Shown here piece after piece: positions 1 through 10,563 of a DNA stretch of 64,000 bases. How positions within the stretch are numbered: position 1 is the first letter of the stretch; every line of letters starts with the position of its first letter. The stretch covers positions 11,036,001 through 11,100,000 of the forward strand of contig OZ059895.1 of the NCBI GenBank assembly GCA_964057225.1. Direction: 5' to 3'. Position numbers and translations under genes: made by a program. This DNA comes from Auanema rhodensis (Eukaryota; Nematoda; Chromadorea; Rhabditida; Rhabditidae). The notes beneath the pieces are model-generated. The model saw only the letters and a list, made by a program, of their open reading frames with translations. It was not told the DNA's origin and did no database searches.

Positions 1-28
1 TATCAAAGCTTATGTGCTTCAAATACAT

Positions 29-634
29 TAAATCAAAAAAGGGTTTCACAGTAGTATAGTGTTTAAACAATGTTTGTTTCGATAGGAAGTAGATAGAAAC
101 AGTGAAGTTAAGATGAAGGTTCATTAACTACTGGTTTATGACTGTAATATAAAAATAAGATTAAAGATAATTTGCTGCCTCCGGTTGAGCTATCTAAGTA
201 AACCTACTTGAAAAGTGAAAACATTTGTTACGGAAGAGATAAAATTGAAAATCAGCTGCATGTCGTACTTTCAACGTGGTATAGTTGAAAGCGAAAATAT
301 CTGATATTCAATGATTTACATACTTATCCTCGTTATGGTATTTTTCCAATTTCATGTTAGTTATGTAACTTTCCACGTGCCATCTGGTTCCCTCGATGAT
401 ATCAAAGCTTATGTGCTCCAAATACAATAAATCAAAAAAGGGTTTCACAGTAGTATAGTGTTTAAACAATGTTTGTTTCGATAGGAAGTAGATAGAAACA
501 GTGAAGTTAAGATGAAGGTTCATTAACTACTGGTTTATGACTGTAATATAAAAATAAGATTAAAGATAATTTGCTGCCTCCGGTTGAGCTATCTAAGTAA
601 ATCTACTTGAAAAGTGAAAACATTTGTTACGGAA
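29..634. repeat. Duplicated segment, 2389 bp offset, copy 1 left part
   Basis: This stretch matches 2418-3023 with a constant offset of 2389 bp (6 monomers). Shared marks include AAACCTACTTGAAAAG near 207 and 2596, CATGTCGTACTTTC, and CACGTGCC. Agreement breaks at 635/3024, where copy 1 enters a strongly diverged monomer, and resumes at about 1033. The two parts together suggest one original 6-monomer unit with a monomer changed or replaced inside copy 1. Confidence 0.8.
172..570 (+). repeat. Example monomer, CTCCGG subtype (399 bp)
   Basis: This unit, phased to start at TTGCTGCC, represents the commonest left segment: CTGCCTCCGG, then GAGCTATCTAAGTAAA and ACTTGAAAAGTGAAAAC. Landmarks are CAGCTG at 253-258, AACGTGG at 273-279, CACGTG at 374-379, the palindrome TGATATCA at 397-404, AAGCTT at 405-410 and the palindrome GTTTAAAC at 460-467. 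The right-hand variable segment is the GGTTCC/TCAAAGCTT form, followed by AAATCAAAAAAGGG. The phase chosen is arbitrary because a tandem repeat has no natural start. I saw no convincing internal dimer structure. Confidence 0.93.
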
Positions 635-1032
635 GAGATAAAATTGAAAATCAGCGGCATGGCGTACTTTCAACGTGGTATGGTCCTAAGCGAAAATATC
701 TGATATTCAATGCTTCACATACTTATCCTCGTTATAGTTTTTTCCAATTTCATGTTAGTTACGTAATTTTCCACGTTCTATCTGGATCCCTCAATGATAT
801 CAAATCTTATGAGCTTCAAATACAAGAAATTAAAAAAGGTTTCACAGTTGTATAGTTCTTGAACAAAGTTGGTTTCGATAGGAAATAGATAGAAACAGTA
901 AAGGTAAGATGAAGGTTCATTAACTACTGGTTTATGACTGTAATATAAAAATAAGATTAAAGATAATTTGCTGCCTCCGGTTGAGCTATCTAAGTAAATC
1001 TACTTGAAAAGTGAAAACATTTGTTACGGAAG
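635..1032 (+). repeat. Unusually diverged monomer
   Basis: This unit carries many differences seen nowhere else that I noticed: AGCGGCATGG instead of AGCTGCATGG, GGTCCTAAGCG instead of AGTTGTAAGCG, ATGCTTCACAT instead of ATGATTTACAT, CTCAATGAT, TATGAGCTTC, ACAAGAAATT, and AGTTCTTGAACAAAGTTGG instead of AGTGTTTAAACAATGTTTG. It remains in register with its neighbours and keeps the monomer length. It may be an older copy that escaped homogenisation. A rise in sequencing error is less likely because the flanks are clean. Confidence 0.85.
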
Positions 1033-2327
1033 AGATAAAATTGAAAATCAGCTGCATGGCGTACTTTTAACGTGGTATAGTTGTAAGCGAAAATATCTGG
1101 TATTCAATGATTTACATACTTATCCTCGTTATAGTTTTTTTTCCAATTTCCTGTTAGTTATGTAATTTTCGACGTTCCATCTGGATCCCTCGATGATAGC
1201 AATTCTTATAAGCTCCAAATACAATAAATTAAAAAAGGTTTCACAGTTGTATAGTGTTTAAACAATGTTTGTTTTGATAGGAAATAGATAGAAACAGTAA
1301 AGTTAAAATGAAGGTTCATTAACTACTGGTTTATAACTGTAATATAGGAACAAGATTGAAGATAATTTGCTGCCTCCGGTTGAGCTATCTAAGTAAATCT
1401 ACTTGAAAAGTGAAAACATTTGTTACGGAAGAGATAAAATTGAAAATCAGCTGCATGGCGTACTTTTAACGTGGTATAGTTGTAAGCGAAAATATCTGGT
1501 ATTCAATGATTTACATACTTATCCTCGTTATAGTTTTTTTCCAATTTCATGTTAGTTATGTAACTTTCCACGTTCCATCTGGTTCCCTCGATGATATCAA
1601 AGCTTATGTGCTCCAAATACAATAAATCAAAAAAGGGTTTCACAGTTGTATAGTGATTAAACAATGTTTGTTTCGATAGGAAATAGATAAAAACAGTAAA
1701 GTTAAGATGAAGGTTCATTAACTACTGGTTTATGACTGTAATATAGAAATAAGATTGAAAATAATTTGCTGCCTCCGGTTGAGCTATCTAAGTAAATCTA
1801 CTTGAAAAGTGAAAACATTTGTTACGGAAGAGATAAAATTGAAAATCAGCTGCATGGCGTACTTTTAACGTGGTATAGTTGTAAGCGAAAATATCTGGTA
1901 TTCAATGATTTACATACTTATCCTCGTTATAGTTTTTTTCCAATTTCATGTTAGTTATGTAATTTTCCACGTTCCATCTGGATCCCTCGATGATATCAAA
2001 TTTTATGTGCTCCAAATGCGAAAAATTAAAAAAGGTTTTACAGTTGTTCAGTGTTTAAACAATGTTTGTTTTGATAAGAAATAGATAGAAACAGTAAAGT
2101 TGAGAGAAAAGTTTATTTACTGCTGGTTTATAACTTTAAAAAAAAAAAGATTGAAGATACTTTGCTGCCTTGGGTTGAGCTATTTAAGGAAAACTACTTG
2201 AAAATTGAAAACATTTGTTACGGAAGAGATAAAATTGAAAATCAGCTGCATGGCGTACTTTTAACGTGGTATAGTTGTAAGCGAAAATATCTGGTATTCA
2301 ATGATTTACATACTTATCCTCGTTATA
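1033..2327. repeat. Duplicated segment, 2389 bp offset, copy 1 right part
   Basis: This stretch matches 3422-4717. The offset is 2389 bp, changing to 2390 bp after the A-run at 2138-2148, which has 11 A here and 12 in copy 2. Shared marks include the AGCAATTCTTATAAG segment near 1198 and 3587, and GGAACAAGATTG near 1347 and 3736. I saw point differences such as GTTTATTTAC against GTTCATTTAC and AATGCGAAAAA against AATGCAAAAAA. The match is lost where copy 1 goes to the TATAGTATTTTTCC form. Confidence 0.82.
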
Positions 2328-3421
2328 GTATTTTTCCAATTTCATGTTAGTTATGTAACTTTCCACGTGCCATCTGGTTCCCTCGATGATATCAAAGCTT
2401 ATGTGCTCCAAATACAATAAATCAAAAAAGGGTTTCACAGTAGTATAGTGTTTAAACAATGTTTGTTTCGATAGGAAGTAGATAGAAACAGTGAAGTTAA
2501 GATGAAGGTTCATTAACTACTGGTTTATGACTGTAATATAAAAATAAGATTAAAGATAATTTGCTGCCTCCGGTTGAGCTATCTAAGTAAACCTACTTGA
2601 AAAGTGAAAACATTTGTTACGGAAGAGATAAAATTGAAAATCAGCTGCATGTCGTACTTTCAACGTGGTATAGTTGAAAGCGAAAATATCTGATATTCAA
2701 TGATTTACATACTTATCCTCGTTATGGTATTTTTCCAATTTCATGTTAGTTATGTAACTTTCCACGTGCCATCTGGTTCCCTCGATGATATCAAAGCTTA
2801 TGTGCTCCAAATACAATAAATCAAAAAAGGGTTTCACAGTAGTATAGTGTTTAAACAATGTTTGTTTCGATAGGAAGTAGATAGAAACAGTGAAGTTAAG
2901 ATGAAGGTTCATTAACTACTGGTTTATGACTGTAATATAAAAATAAGATTAAAGATAATTTGCTGCCTCCGGTTGAGCTATCTAAGTAAATCTACTTGAA
3001 AAGTGAAAACATTTGTTACGGAAAAGATAAAATTGAAAATCAGCTGCATGGCGTACTTTTAACGTGGTATAGTTGTAAGCGAAAATATCTGGTATTCAAT
3101 GATTTACATACTTATCCTCGTTATAGTTTTTTTCCAATTTCATGTTAGTTATGTAATTTTCCACGTTGCATCTGGTTCCCTCGATGATATCAAATCTTAT
3201 GTGCTCCAAATACAATAAATTGAAAAAGGTTTCACAGTTGTATAGTGTTTAAACAATGTTTGTTTTGATAGGAAATAGATAGAAACAGTAAAGTTGAGAA
3301 AAACGTTCATTTACTGCTGGTTTATAACTGTAGAAAAAAAAAAGATTGAAGATACTTTGCTGCCTTGGGTTGAGCTATTTAAGGAAAACTACTTGAAAAT
3401 TGAAAACATTTGTTACGGAAA

Positions 3422-4717
3422 AGATAAAATTGAAAATCAGCTGCATGGCGTACTTTTAACGTGGTATAGTTGTAAGCGAAAATATCTGGTATTCAATGAT
3501 TTACATACTTATCCTCGTTATAGTTTTTTTTCCAATTTCCTGTTAGTTATGTAATTTTCGACGTTCCATCTGGATCCCTCGATGATAGCAATTCTTATAA
3601 GCTCCAAATACAATAAATTAAAAAAGGTTTCACAGTTGTATAGTGTTTAAACAATGTTTGTTTTGATAGGAAATAGATAGAAACAGTAAAGTTAAAATGA
3701 AGGTTCATTAACTACTGGTTTATAACTGTAATATAGGAACAAGATTGAAGATAATTTGCTGCCTCCGGTTGAGCTATCTAAGTAAATCTACTTGAAAAGT
3801 GAAAACATTTGTTACGGAAGAGATAAAATTGAAAATCAGCTGCATGGCGTACTTTTAACGTGGTATAGTTGTAAGCGAAAATATCTGGTATTCAATGATT
3901 TACATACTTATCCTCGTTATAGTTTTTTTCCAATTTCATGTTAGTTATGTAACTTTCCACGTTCCATCTGGTTCCCTCGATGATATCAAAGCTTATGTGC
4001 TCCAAATACAATAAATCAAAAAAGGGTTTCACAGTTGTATAGTGATTAAACAATGTTTGTTTCGATAGGAAATAGATAAAAACAGTAAAGTTAAGATGAA
4101 GGTTCATTAACTACTGGTTTATGACTGTAATATAGAAATAAGATTGAAAATAATTTGCTGCCTCCGGTTGAGCTATCTAAGTAAATCTACTTGAAAAGTG
4201 AAAACATTTGTTACGGAAGAGATAAAATTGAAAATCAGCTGCATGGCGTACTTTTAACGTGGTATAGTTGTAAGCGAAAATATCTGGTATTCAATGATTT
4301 ACATACTTATCCTCGTTATAGTTTTTTTCCAATTTCATGTTAGTTATGTAATTTTCCACGTTCCATCTGGATCCCTCGATGATATCAAATTTTATGTGCT
4401 CCAAATGCAAAAAATTAAAAAAGGTTTTACAGTTGTTCAGTGTTTAAACAATGTTTGTTTTGATAAGAAATAGATAGAAACAGTAAAGTTGAGAGAAAAG
4501 TTCATTTACTGCTGGTTTATAACTTTAAAAAAAAAAAAGATTGAAGATACTTTGCTGCCTTGGGTTGAGCTATTTAAGGAAAACTACTTGAAAATTGAAA
4601 ACATTTGTTACGGAAGAGATAAAATTGAAAATCAGCTGCATGGCGTACTTTTAACGTGGTATAGTTGTGAGCGAAAATATCTGGTATTCAATGATTTACA
4701 TACTTATCCTCGTTATA
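3422..4717. repeat. Duplicated segment, 2389 bp offset, copy 2
   Basis: This is the partner of 1033-2327. It spans about 3.2 monomers and includes GGTTCACAGT-region variants such as AGTGATTAAAC near 4041, which also occur near 1651, 11217 and 19587. It overlaps the start of the 3189 bp duplication at 4410, so it was part of the template for the next expansion to the right. Confidence 0.8.
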
Positions 4718-4950
4718 GTTTTTTTTCCAATTTCCTGTTAGTTATGTAATTTTCGACGTTCCATCGGGATCCCTCGATGATAGCAATTCTTATAAGCTCC
4801 AAATACAATAAATTAAAAAAGGTTTCACAGTTGTATAGTGTTTAAACAATGTTTGTTTCGATAGGGAATAGGTACAAACAGTAAAGTTAGAATGAAGGTT
4901 CATTAACTACTGGTTTATAACTGTAATATAGAAATAAGATTGAAGATAAT
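4552..4950 (+). repeat. Example monomer, CTTGGG/TATTTAAGG subtype with A-tract
   Basis: This 399 bp unit has CTGCCTTGGG followed by GAGCTATTTAAGGAAAAC and ACTTGAAAATTG. The CTCGATGAT segment is of the AGCAATTCTTATAAG type. It is preceded by a run of 12 A at 4527-4538, where other subtypes read GTAATATAGAAATAAG. The same subtype, with an A-run of about 11-13, recurs near 2162, 7741, 11729, 16111, 20098, 22091, 27270, 29263, 34444, 36437, 38031 and 40024. It is a good landmark for the duplicated blocks. It opens a 65-86 codon plus-strand frame that starts at TTG rather than ATG, which I do not consider a gene. Confidence 0.9.
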
Positions 4951-6944
4951 TTTCTGCCGGGGGTTGAGCTATCTAAGTAAATCTACTTGAAAAGCGAAAA
5001 AAGTTGTTACGGAAGAGATAAAATTGAAAATCAGCTGCATGTCGTACTTTCAACGTGGTATAGTTGAAAGCGAAAATATCTGATATTCAATGATTTACAT
5101 ACTCATCCTCGTTATGGTATTTTTCCAATTTCATGTTAGTTATGTAACTTTCCACGTGCCATCTGGTTCCCTCGATGATATCAAAGCTTATGTGCTCCAA
5201 ATACAATAAATCAAAAAAGGGTTTCACAGTAGTATAGTGTTTAAACAATGTTTGTTTCGATAGGAAATAGATAGAAACAGTAAAGTTAAGATGAAGGTTT
5301 ATTAACTACTGATTTATGACTGTAATATAGAAATAAGATTGAAGATAATTTGCTGCCTCCGGTTGAGCTATCTAAGTAAATCTACTTGAAAAGCGAAAAA
5401 AGTTGTTACGGAAGAGATAAAATTGAAAATCAGCTGCATGTCGTACTTTCAACGTGGTATAGTTGAAAGCGAATGTATCTGATTTTCAATGATTTACATA
5501 CTTATCCTCGTTATAGTATTTTTCCAATTTCATGTTAGTTATGTAACTTTCCACGTTTCATCTGGTTCCCTCGATGATATCAAAGCTTATGTGCTTCAAA
5601 TACATTGAATCAAAAAAGGGTTTCACAGTAGTATAGTGTTTAAACAATGTTTGTTTCGATAGGAAGTAGATAGAAACAGTGAAGTTAAGATGAAGGTTCA
5701 TTAACTACTGGTTTATGACTGTAATATAAAAATAAGATTAAAGATAATTTGCTGCCTCCGGTTGAGCTATCTAAGTAAACCTACTTGAAAAGTGAAAACA
5801 TTTGTTACGGAAGAGATAAAATTGAAAATCAGCTGCATGTCGTACTTTCAACGTGGTATAGTTGAAAGCGAAAATATCTGATATTCAATGATTTACATAC
5901 TTATCCTCGTTATGGTATTTTTCCAATTTCATGTTAGTTATGTAACTTTCCACGTGCCATCTGGTTCCCTCGATGATATCAAAGCTTATGTGCTCCAAAT
6001 ACAATAAATCAAAAAAGGGTTTCACAGTAGTATAGTGTTTAAACAATGTTTGTTTCGATAGGAAATAGATAGAAACAGTAAAGTTAAGATGAAGGTTTAT
6101 TAACTACTGATTTATGACTGTAATATAGAAATAAGATTGAAGATAATTTGCTGCCTCCGGTTGAGCTATCTAAGTAAATCTACTTGAAAAGCGAAAAAAG
6201 TTGTTACGGAAGAGATAAAATTGAAAATCAGCTGCATGTCGTACTTTCAACGTGGTATAGTTGAAAGCGAAAGTATCTGATTTTCAATGATTTACATACT
6301 TATCCTCGTTATAGTATTTTTCCAATTTCATGTTAGTTATGTAACTTTCCACGTTTCATCTGGTTCCCTCGATGATATCAAAGCTTATGTGCTTCAAATA
6401 CATTAAATAAAAAAAGGGTTTCACAGTAGTATAGTGTTTAAACAATGTTTGTTTCGATAGGAAGTAGATAGAAACAGTGAAGTTAAGATGAAGGTTCATT
6501 AACTACTGGTTTATGACTGTAATATAAAAATAAGATTAAAGATAATTTGCTGCCTCCGGTTGAGCTATCTAAGTAAACCTACTTGAAAAGTGAAAACATT
6601 TGTTACGGAAGAGATAAAATTGAAAATCAGCTGCATGGCGTACTTTCAACGTGGTATACTTGTAAGCATAAATATCTGATATTCAATGATTTACATACTT
6701 ATCCTCGTTATAGTTTTTTTCCAATTCCATGTTAGTTATGTAATTTTCCACGTTCCATCTGGATCCCTCGATGATATCAAATTTTATGTGCTCCAAATGC
6801 AAAAAATTAAAAAAGGTTTTACAGTTGTTCAGTGTTCAAACAATGTTTGTTTTGATAAGAAATAGATAGAAACAGTAAAGTTGAGAGAAAGGTTCATTAA
6901 CTGCTGGTTTATAACTGTAATATAGAAATAAGATTGAAGATAAT

Positions 6945-7343
6945 TTTCTGCCGGGGGTTGCGCTATCTAAGTAAAACTACTTGACAATCGGAAACATTTG
7001 TTACAGAAGAGATAAAATTGAAAATCAGCTGCATGGCGTACTTTGAACGTGATATAGTTGTAAGCGAAAATATCTGGTATTCAATGATTTACATACTTAT
7101 CCTCGTTATAGTTTTTTTTCCAATTTCCTGTTAGTTATGTAATTTTCCACGTTCTATCTGGTGCCCTCGATGATATCAAATCTTATGTGCTCCAAATACA
7201 ATAAATTAAAAAAGGTTTCACAGTTGTATAGTGTTTTAACAATGTTTGTTTTGATAGGAAATAGATAGAAACAGTGAAGTTGAAATAAAGGTTCATTAAT
7301 TACTGGTTTATAACTGTAATGAAGAAATAAGATTAAAGATAAT
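6945..7343 (+). repeat. Example monomer, GGGGGTTGCGC subtype
   Basis: This unit has TTCTGCCGGGGGTTGCGC in place of TTGCTGCCTCCGGTTGAGC, followed by CTTGACAATCGGAAAC and TTACAGAAGAG. These shared differences mark a distinct monomer family. It recurs near 10134, 15315, 18504, 24885, 27672, 32059, 34846, 38434, 46003, 48000, 51589, 52387, 55576, 56374, 61155 and 62350. Most copies sit inside the duplicated blocks listed separately. Copies near 53981 and 57968 read CTGAAGGGGGTTGCGC, a variant that confirms the 10-monomer duplication. Confidence 0.9.
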
Positions 7344-7598
7344 TTGCTGCCTTGGGTTGAGCTATCTAAGTAAATCTACTTGAAAAGTGAAAACATTTGT
7401 TACGGAAGAGATAAAATTGAAAATCAGCTGCATGGCGTACTTTTAACGTGGTATAGTTGTAAGCGAAAATATCTGATATTCAATGATTTACATACTTATC
7501 CTCGTTATAGTATTTTTCCAATATTATGTTAGTTATGTAATTTACCACGTTGCATCTGGTTCCCTCGATGATATCAAATCTTATGTGCTCCAAATGCG

Positions 7599-10563
7599 AA
7601 AAATTAAAAAAGGTTTTACAGTTGTTCAGTGTTTAAACAATGTTTGTTTTGATAAGAAATAGATAGAAACAGTAAAGTTGAGAGAAAAGTTCATTTACTG
7701 CTGGTTTATAACTTTAAAAAAAAAAAAGATTGAAGATACTTTGCTGCCTTGGGTTGAGCTATTTAAGGAAAACTACTTGAAAATTGAAAACATTTGTTAC
7801 GGAAGAGATAAAATTGAAAATCAGCTGCATGGCGTACTTTTAACGTGGTATAGTTGTGAGCGAAAATATCTGGTATTCAATGATTTACATACTTATCCTC
7901 GTTATAGTTTTTTTTCCAATTTCCTGTTAGTTATGTAATTTTCGACGTTCCATCGGGATCCCTCGATGATAGCAATTCTTATAAGCTCCAAATACAATAA
8001 ATTAAAAAAGGTTTCACAGTTGTATAGTGTTTAAACAATGTTTGTTTCGATAGGGAATAGGTACAAACAGTAAAGTTAGAATGAAGGTTCATTAACTACT
8101 GGTTTATAACTGTAATATAGAAATAAGATTGAAGATAATTTTCTGCCGGGGGTTGAGCTATCTAAGTAAATCTACTTGAAAAGCGAAAAAAGTTGTTACG
8201 GAAGAGATAAAATTGAAAATCAGCTGCATGTCGTACTTTCAACGTGGTATAGTTGAAAGCGAAAATATCTGATATTCAATGATTTACATACTCATCCTCG
8301 TTATGGTATTTTTCCAATTTCATGTTAGTTATGTAACTTTCCACGTGCCATCTGGTTCCCTCGATGATATCAAAGCTTATGTGCTCCAAATACAATAAAT
8401 CAAAAAAGGGTTTCACAGTAGTATAGTGTTTAAACAATGTTTGTTTCGATAGGAAATAGATAGAAACAGTAAAGTTAAGATGAAGGTTTATTAACTACTG
8501 ATTTATGACTGTAATATAGAAATAAGATTGAAGATAATTTGCTGCCTCCGGTTGAGCTATCTAAGTAAATCTACTTGAAAAGCGAAAAAAGTTGTTACGG
8601 AAGAGATAAAATTGAAAATCAGCTGCATGTCGTACTTTCAACGTGGTATAGTTGAAAGCGAATGTATCTGATTTTCAATGATTTACATACTTATCCTCGT
8701 TATAGTATTTTTCCAATTTCATGTTAGTTATGTAACTTTCCACGTTTCATCTGGTTCCCTCGATGATATCAAAGCTTATGTGCTTCAAATACATTAAATC
8801 AAAAAAGGGTTTCACAGTAGTATAGTGTTTAAACAATGTTTGTTTCGATAGGAAGTAGATAGAAACAGTGAAGTTAAGATGAAGGTTCATTAACTACTGG
8901 TTTATGACTGTAATATAAAAATAAGATTAAAGATAATTTGCTGCCTCCGGTTGAGCTATCTAAGTAAACCTACTTGAAAAGTGAAAACATTTGTTACGGA
9001 AGAGATAAAATTGAAAATCAGCTGCATGTCGTACTTTCAACGTGGTATAGTTGAAAGCGAAAATATCTGATATTCAATGATTTACATACTTATCCTCGTT
9101 ATGGTATTTTTCCAATTTCATGTTAGTTATGTAACTTTCCACGTGCCATCTGGTTCCCTCGATGATATCAAAGCTTATGTGCTCCAAATACAATAAATCA
9201 AAAAAGGGTTTCACAGTAGTATAGTGTTTAAACAATGTTTGTTTCGATAGGAAATAGATAGAAACAGTAAAGTTAAGATGAAGGTTTATTAACTACTGAT
9301 TTATGACTGTAATATAGAAATAAGATTGAAGATAATTTGCTGCCTCCGGTTGAGCTATCTAAGTAAATCTACTTGAAAAGCGAAAAAAGTTGTTACGGAA
9401 GAGATAAAATTGAAAATCAGCTGCATGTCGTACTTTCAACGTGGTATAGTTGAAAGCGAAAGTATCTGATTTTCAATGATTTACATACTTATCCTCGTTA
9501 TAGTATTTTTCCAATTTCATGTTAGTTATGTAACTTTCCACGTTTCATCTGGTTCCCTCGATGATATCAAAGCTTATGTGCTTCAAATACATTAAATCAA
9601 AAAAGGGTTTCACAGTAGTATAGTGTTTAAACAATGTTTGTTTCGATAGGAAGTAGATAGAAACAGTGAAGTTAAGATGAAGGTTCATTAACTACTGGTT
9701 TATGACTGTAATATAAAAATAAGATTAAAGATAATTTGCTGCCTCCGGTTGAGCTATCTAAGTAAACCTACTTGAAAAGTGAAAACATTTGTTACGGAAG
9801 AGATAAAATTGAAAATCAGCTGCATGGCGTACTTTCAACGTGGTATACTTGTAAGCATAAATATCTGATATTCAATGATTTACATACTTATCCTCGTTAT
9901 AGTTTTTTTCCAATTCCATGTTAGTTATGTAATTTTCCACGTTCCATCTGGATCCCTCGATGATATCAAATTTTATGTGCTCCAAATGCAAAAAATTAAA
10001 AAAGGTTTTACAGTTGTTCAGTGTTCAAACAATGTTTGTTTTGATAAGAAATAGATAGAAACAGTAAAGTTGAGAGAAAGGTTCATTAACTGCTGGTTTA
10101 TAACTGTAATATAGAAATAAGATTGAAGATAATTTTCTGCCGGGGGTTGCGCTATCTAAGTAAAACTACTTGACAATCGGAAACATTTGTTACAGAAGAG
10201 ATAAAATTGAAAATCAGCTGCATGGCGTACTTTGAACGTGATATAGTTGTAAGCGAAAATATCTGGTATTCAATGATTTACATACTTATCCTCGTTATAG
10301 TTTTTTTTCCAATTTCCTGTTAGTTATGTAATTTTCCACGTTCTATCTGGTGCCCTCGATGATATCAAATCTTATGTGCTCCAAATACAATAAATTAAAA
10401 AAGGTTTCACAGTTGTATAGTGTTTTAACAATGTTTGTTTTGATAGGAAATAGATAGAAACAGTGAAGTTGAAATAAAGGTTCATTAATTACTGGTTTAT
10501 AACTGTAATGAAGAAATAAGATTAAAGATAATTTGCTGCCTTGGGTTGAGCTATCTAAGTAAA
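7599..10563. repeat. 8-monomer-offset duplication, copy 2
   Basis: This is the second copy of 4410-7374. The whole copy recurs again about 8370 bp to the right (near 15969-18933), because it lies inside the larger 7.1 kb block. It includes the CATAAATATCTG monomer near 9855, which also lies near 6668, 15038 and 18227. Copy-to-copy differences are few, for example ACATTGAATC at about 5604 against ACATTAAATC at 8793. Confidence 0.9.

Larger units (their letters stand above)
4410..7374. repeat. 8-monomer-offset duplication, copy 1
   Basis: This block of about 2.97 kb matches 7599-10563 at a constant offset of 3189 bp (8 monomers). It starts just after a diagnostic AATGCA/AATGCG difference (4409 against 7598) and ends at 7375/10564, where AAATCT becomes AAAACT. 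Shared rare marks are TAGGGAATAGGTACAAAC near 4863 and 8053, CATCGGGATCCC near 4762 and 7951, and CGAATGTATCTG near 5471 and 8660. Further copies of its 4962-7374 part lie at 13332 and 16521. Confidence 0.9.

Noticed and set aside
386-400. Pol III B box-like sequence at GGTTCCCTCGATG
   Set aside because: It departs from the canonical GGTTCGANNCC at core positions, and no matching A box or tRNA-like fold is seen around it. Not supportable as a tRNA- or SINE-derived promoter.
474-500. CENP-B box-like motif at TTTCGATAGGAAATAG
   Set aside because: It shares only TTCG with the established CENP-B box NTTCGNNNNANNCGGGN. The required CGGG is absent and the A position does not match.
172-570. Monomer being an internal dimer of about 200 bp
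   Set aside because: Short words such as TATAGT, TTAGTTATG and AACAATGTTTG recur within the unit, but without regular spacing or extended alignment between halves.
607-855. 82-codon plus-strand frame in the diverged monomer
   Set aside because: It begins at TTG and exists because private changes in that single monomer removed stops. There is no relative with the same extension and no coding signal.
4489-4749. Plus-strand open frames of 62-86 codons recurring across the array (for example here, 7678-7938, 16048-16308, 24480-24677)
   Set aside because: Those checked start at TTG, not ATG. They appear only in the A-tract subtype and a few relatives, vary in length through indels in the T-run, and end within the monomer. 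They are consequences of repetition rather than separate genes.
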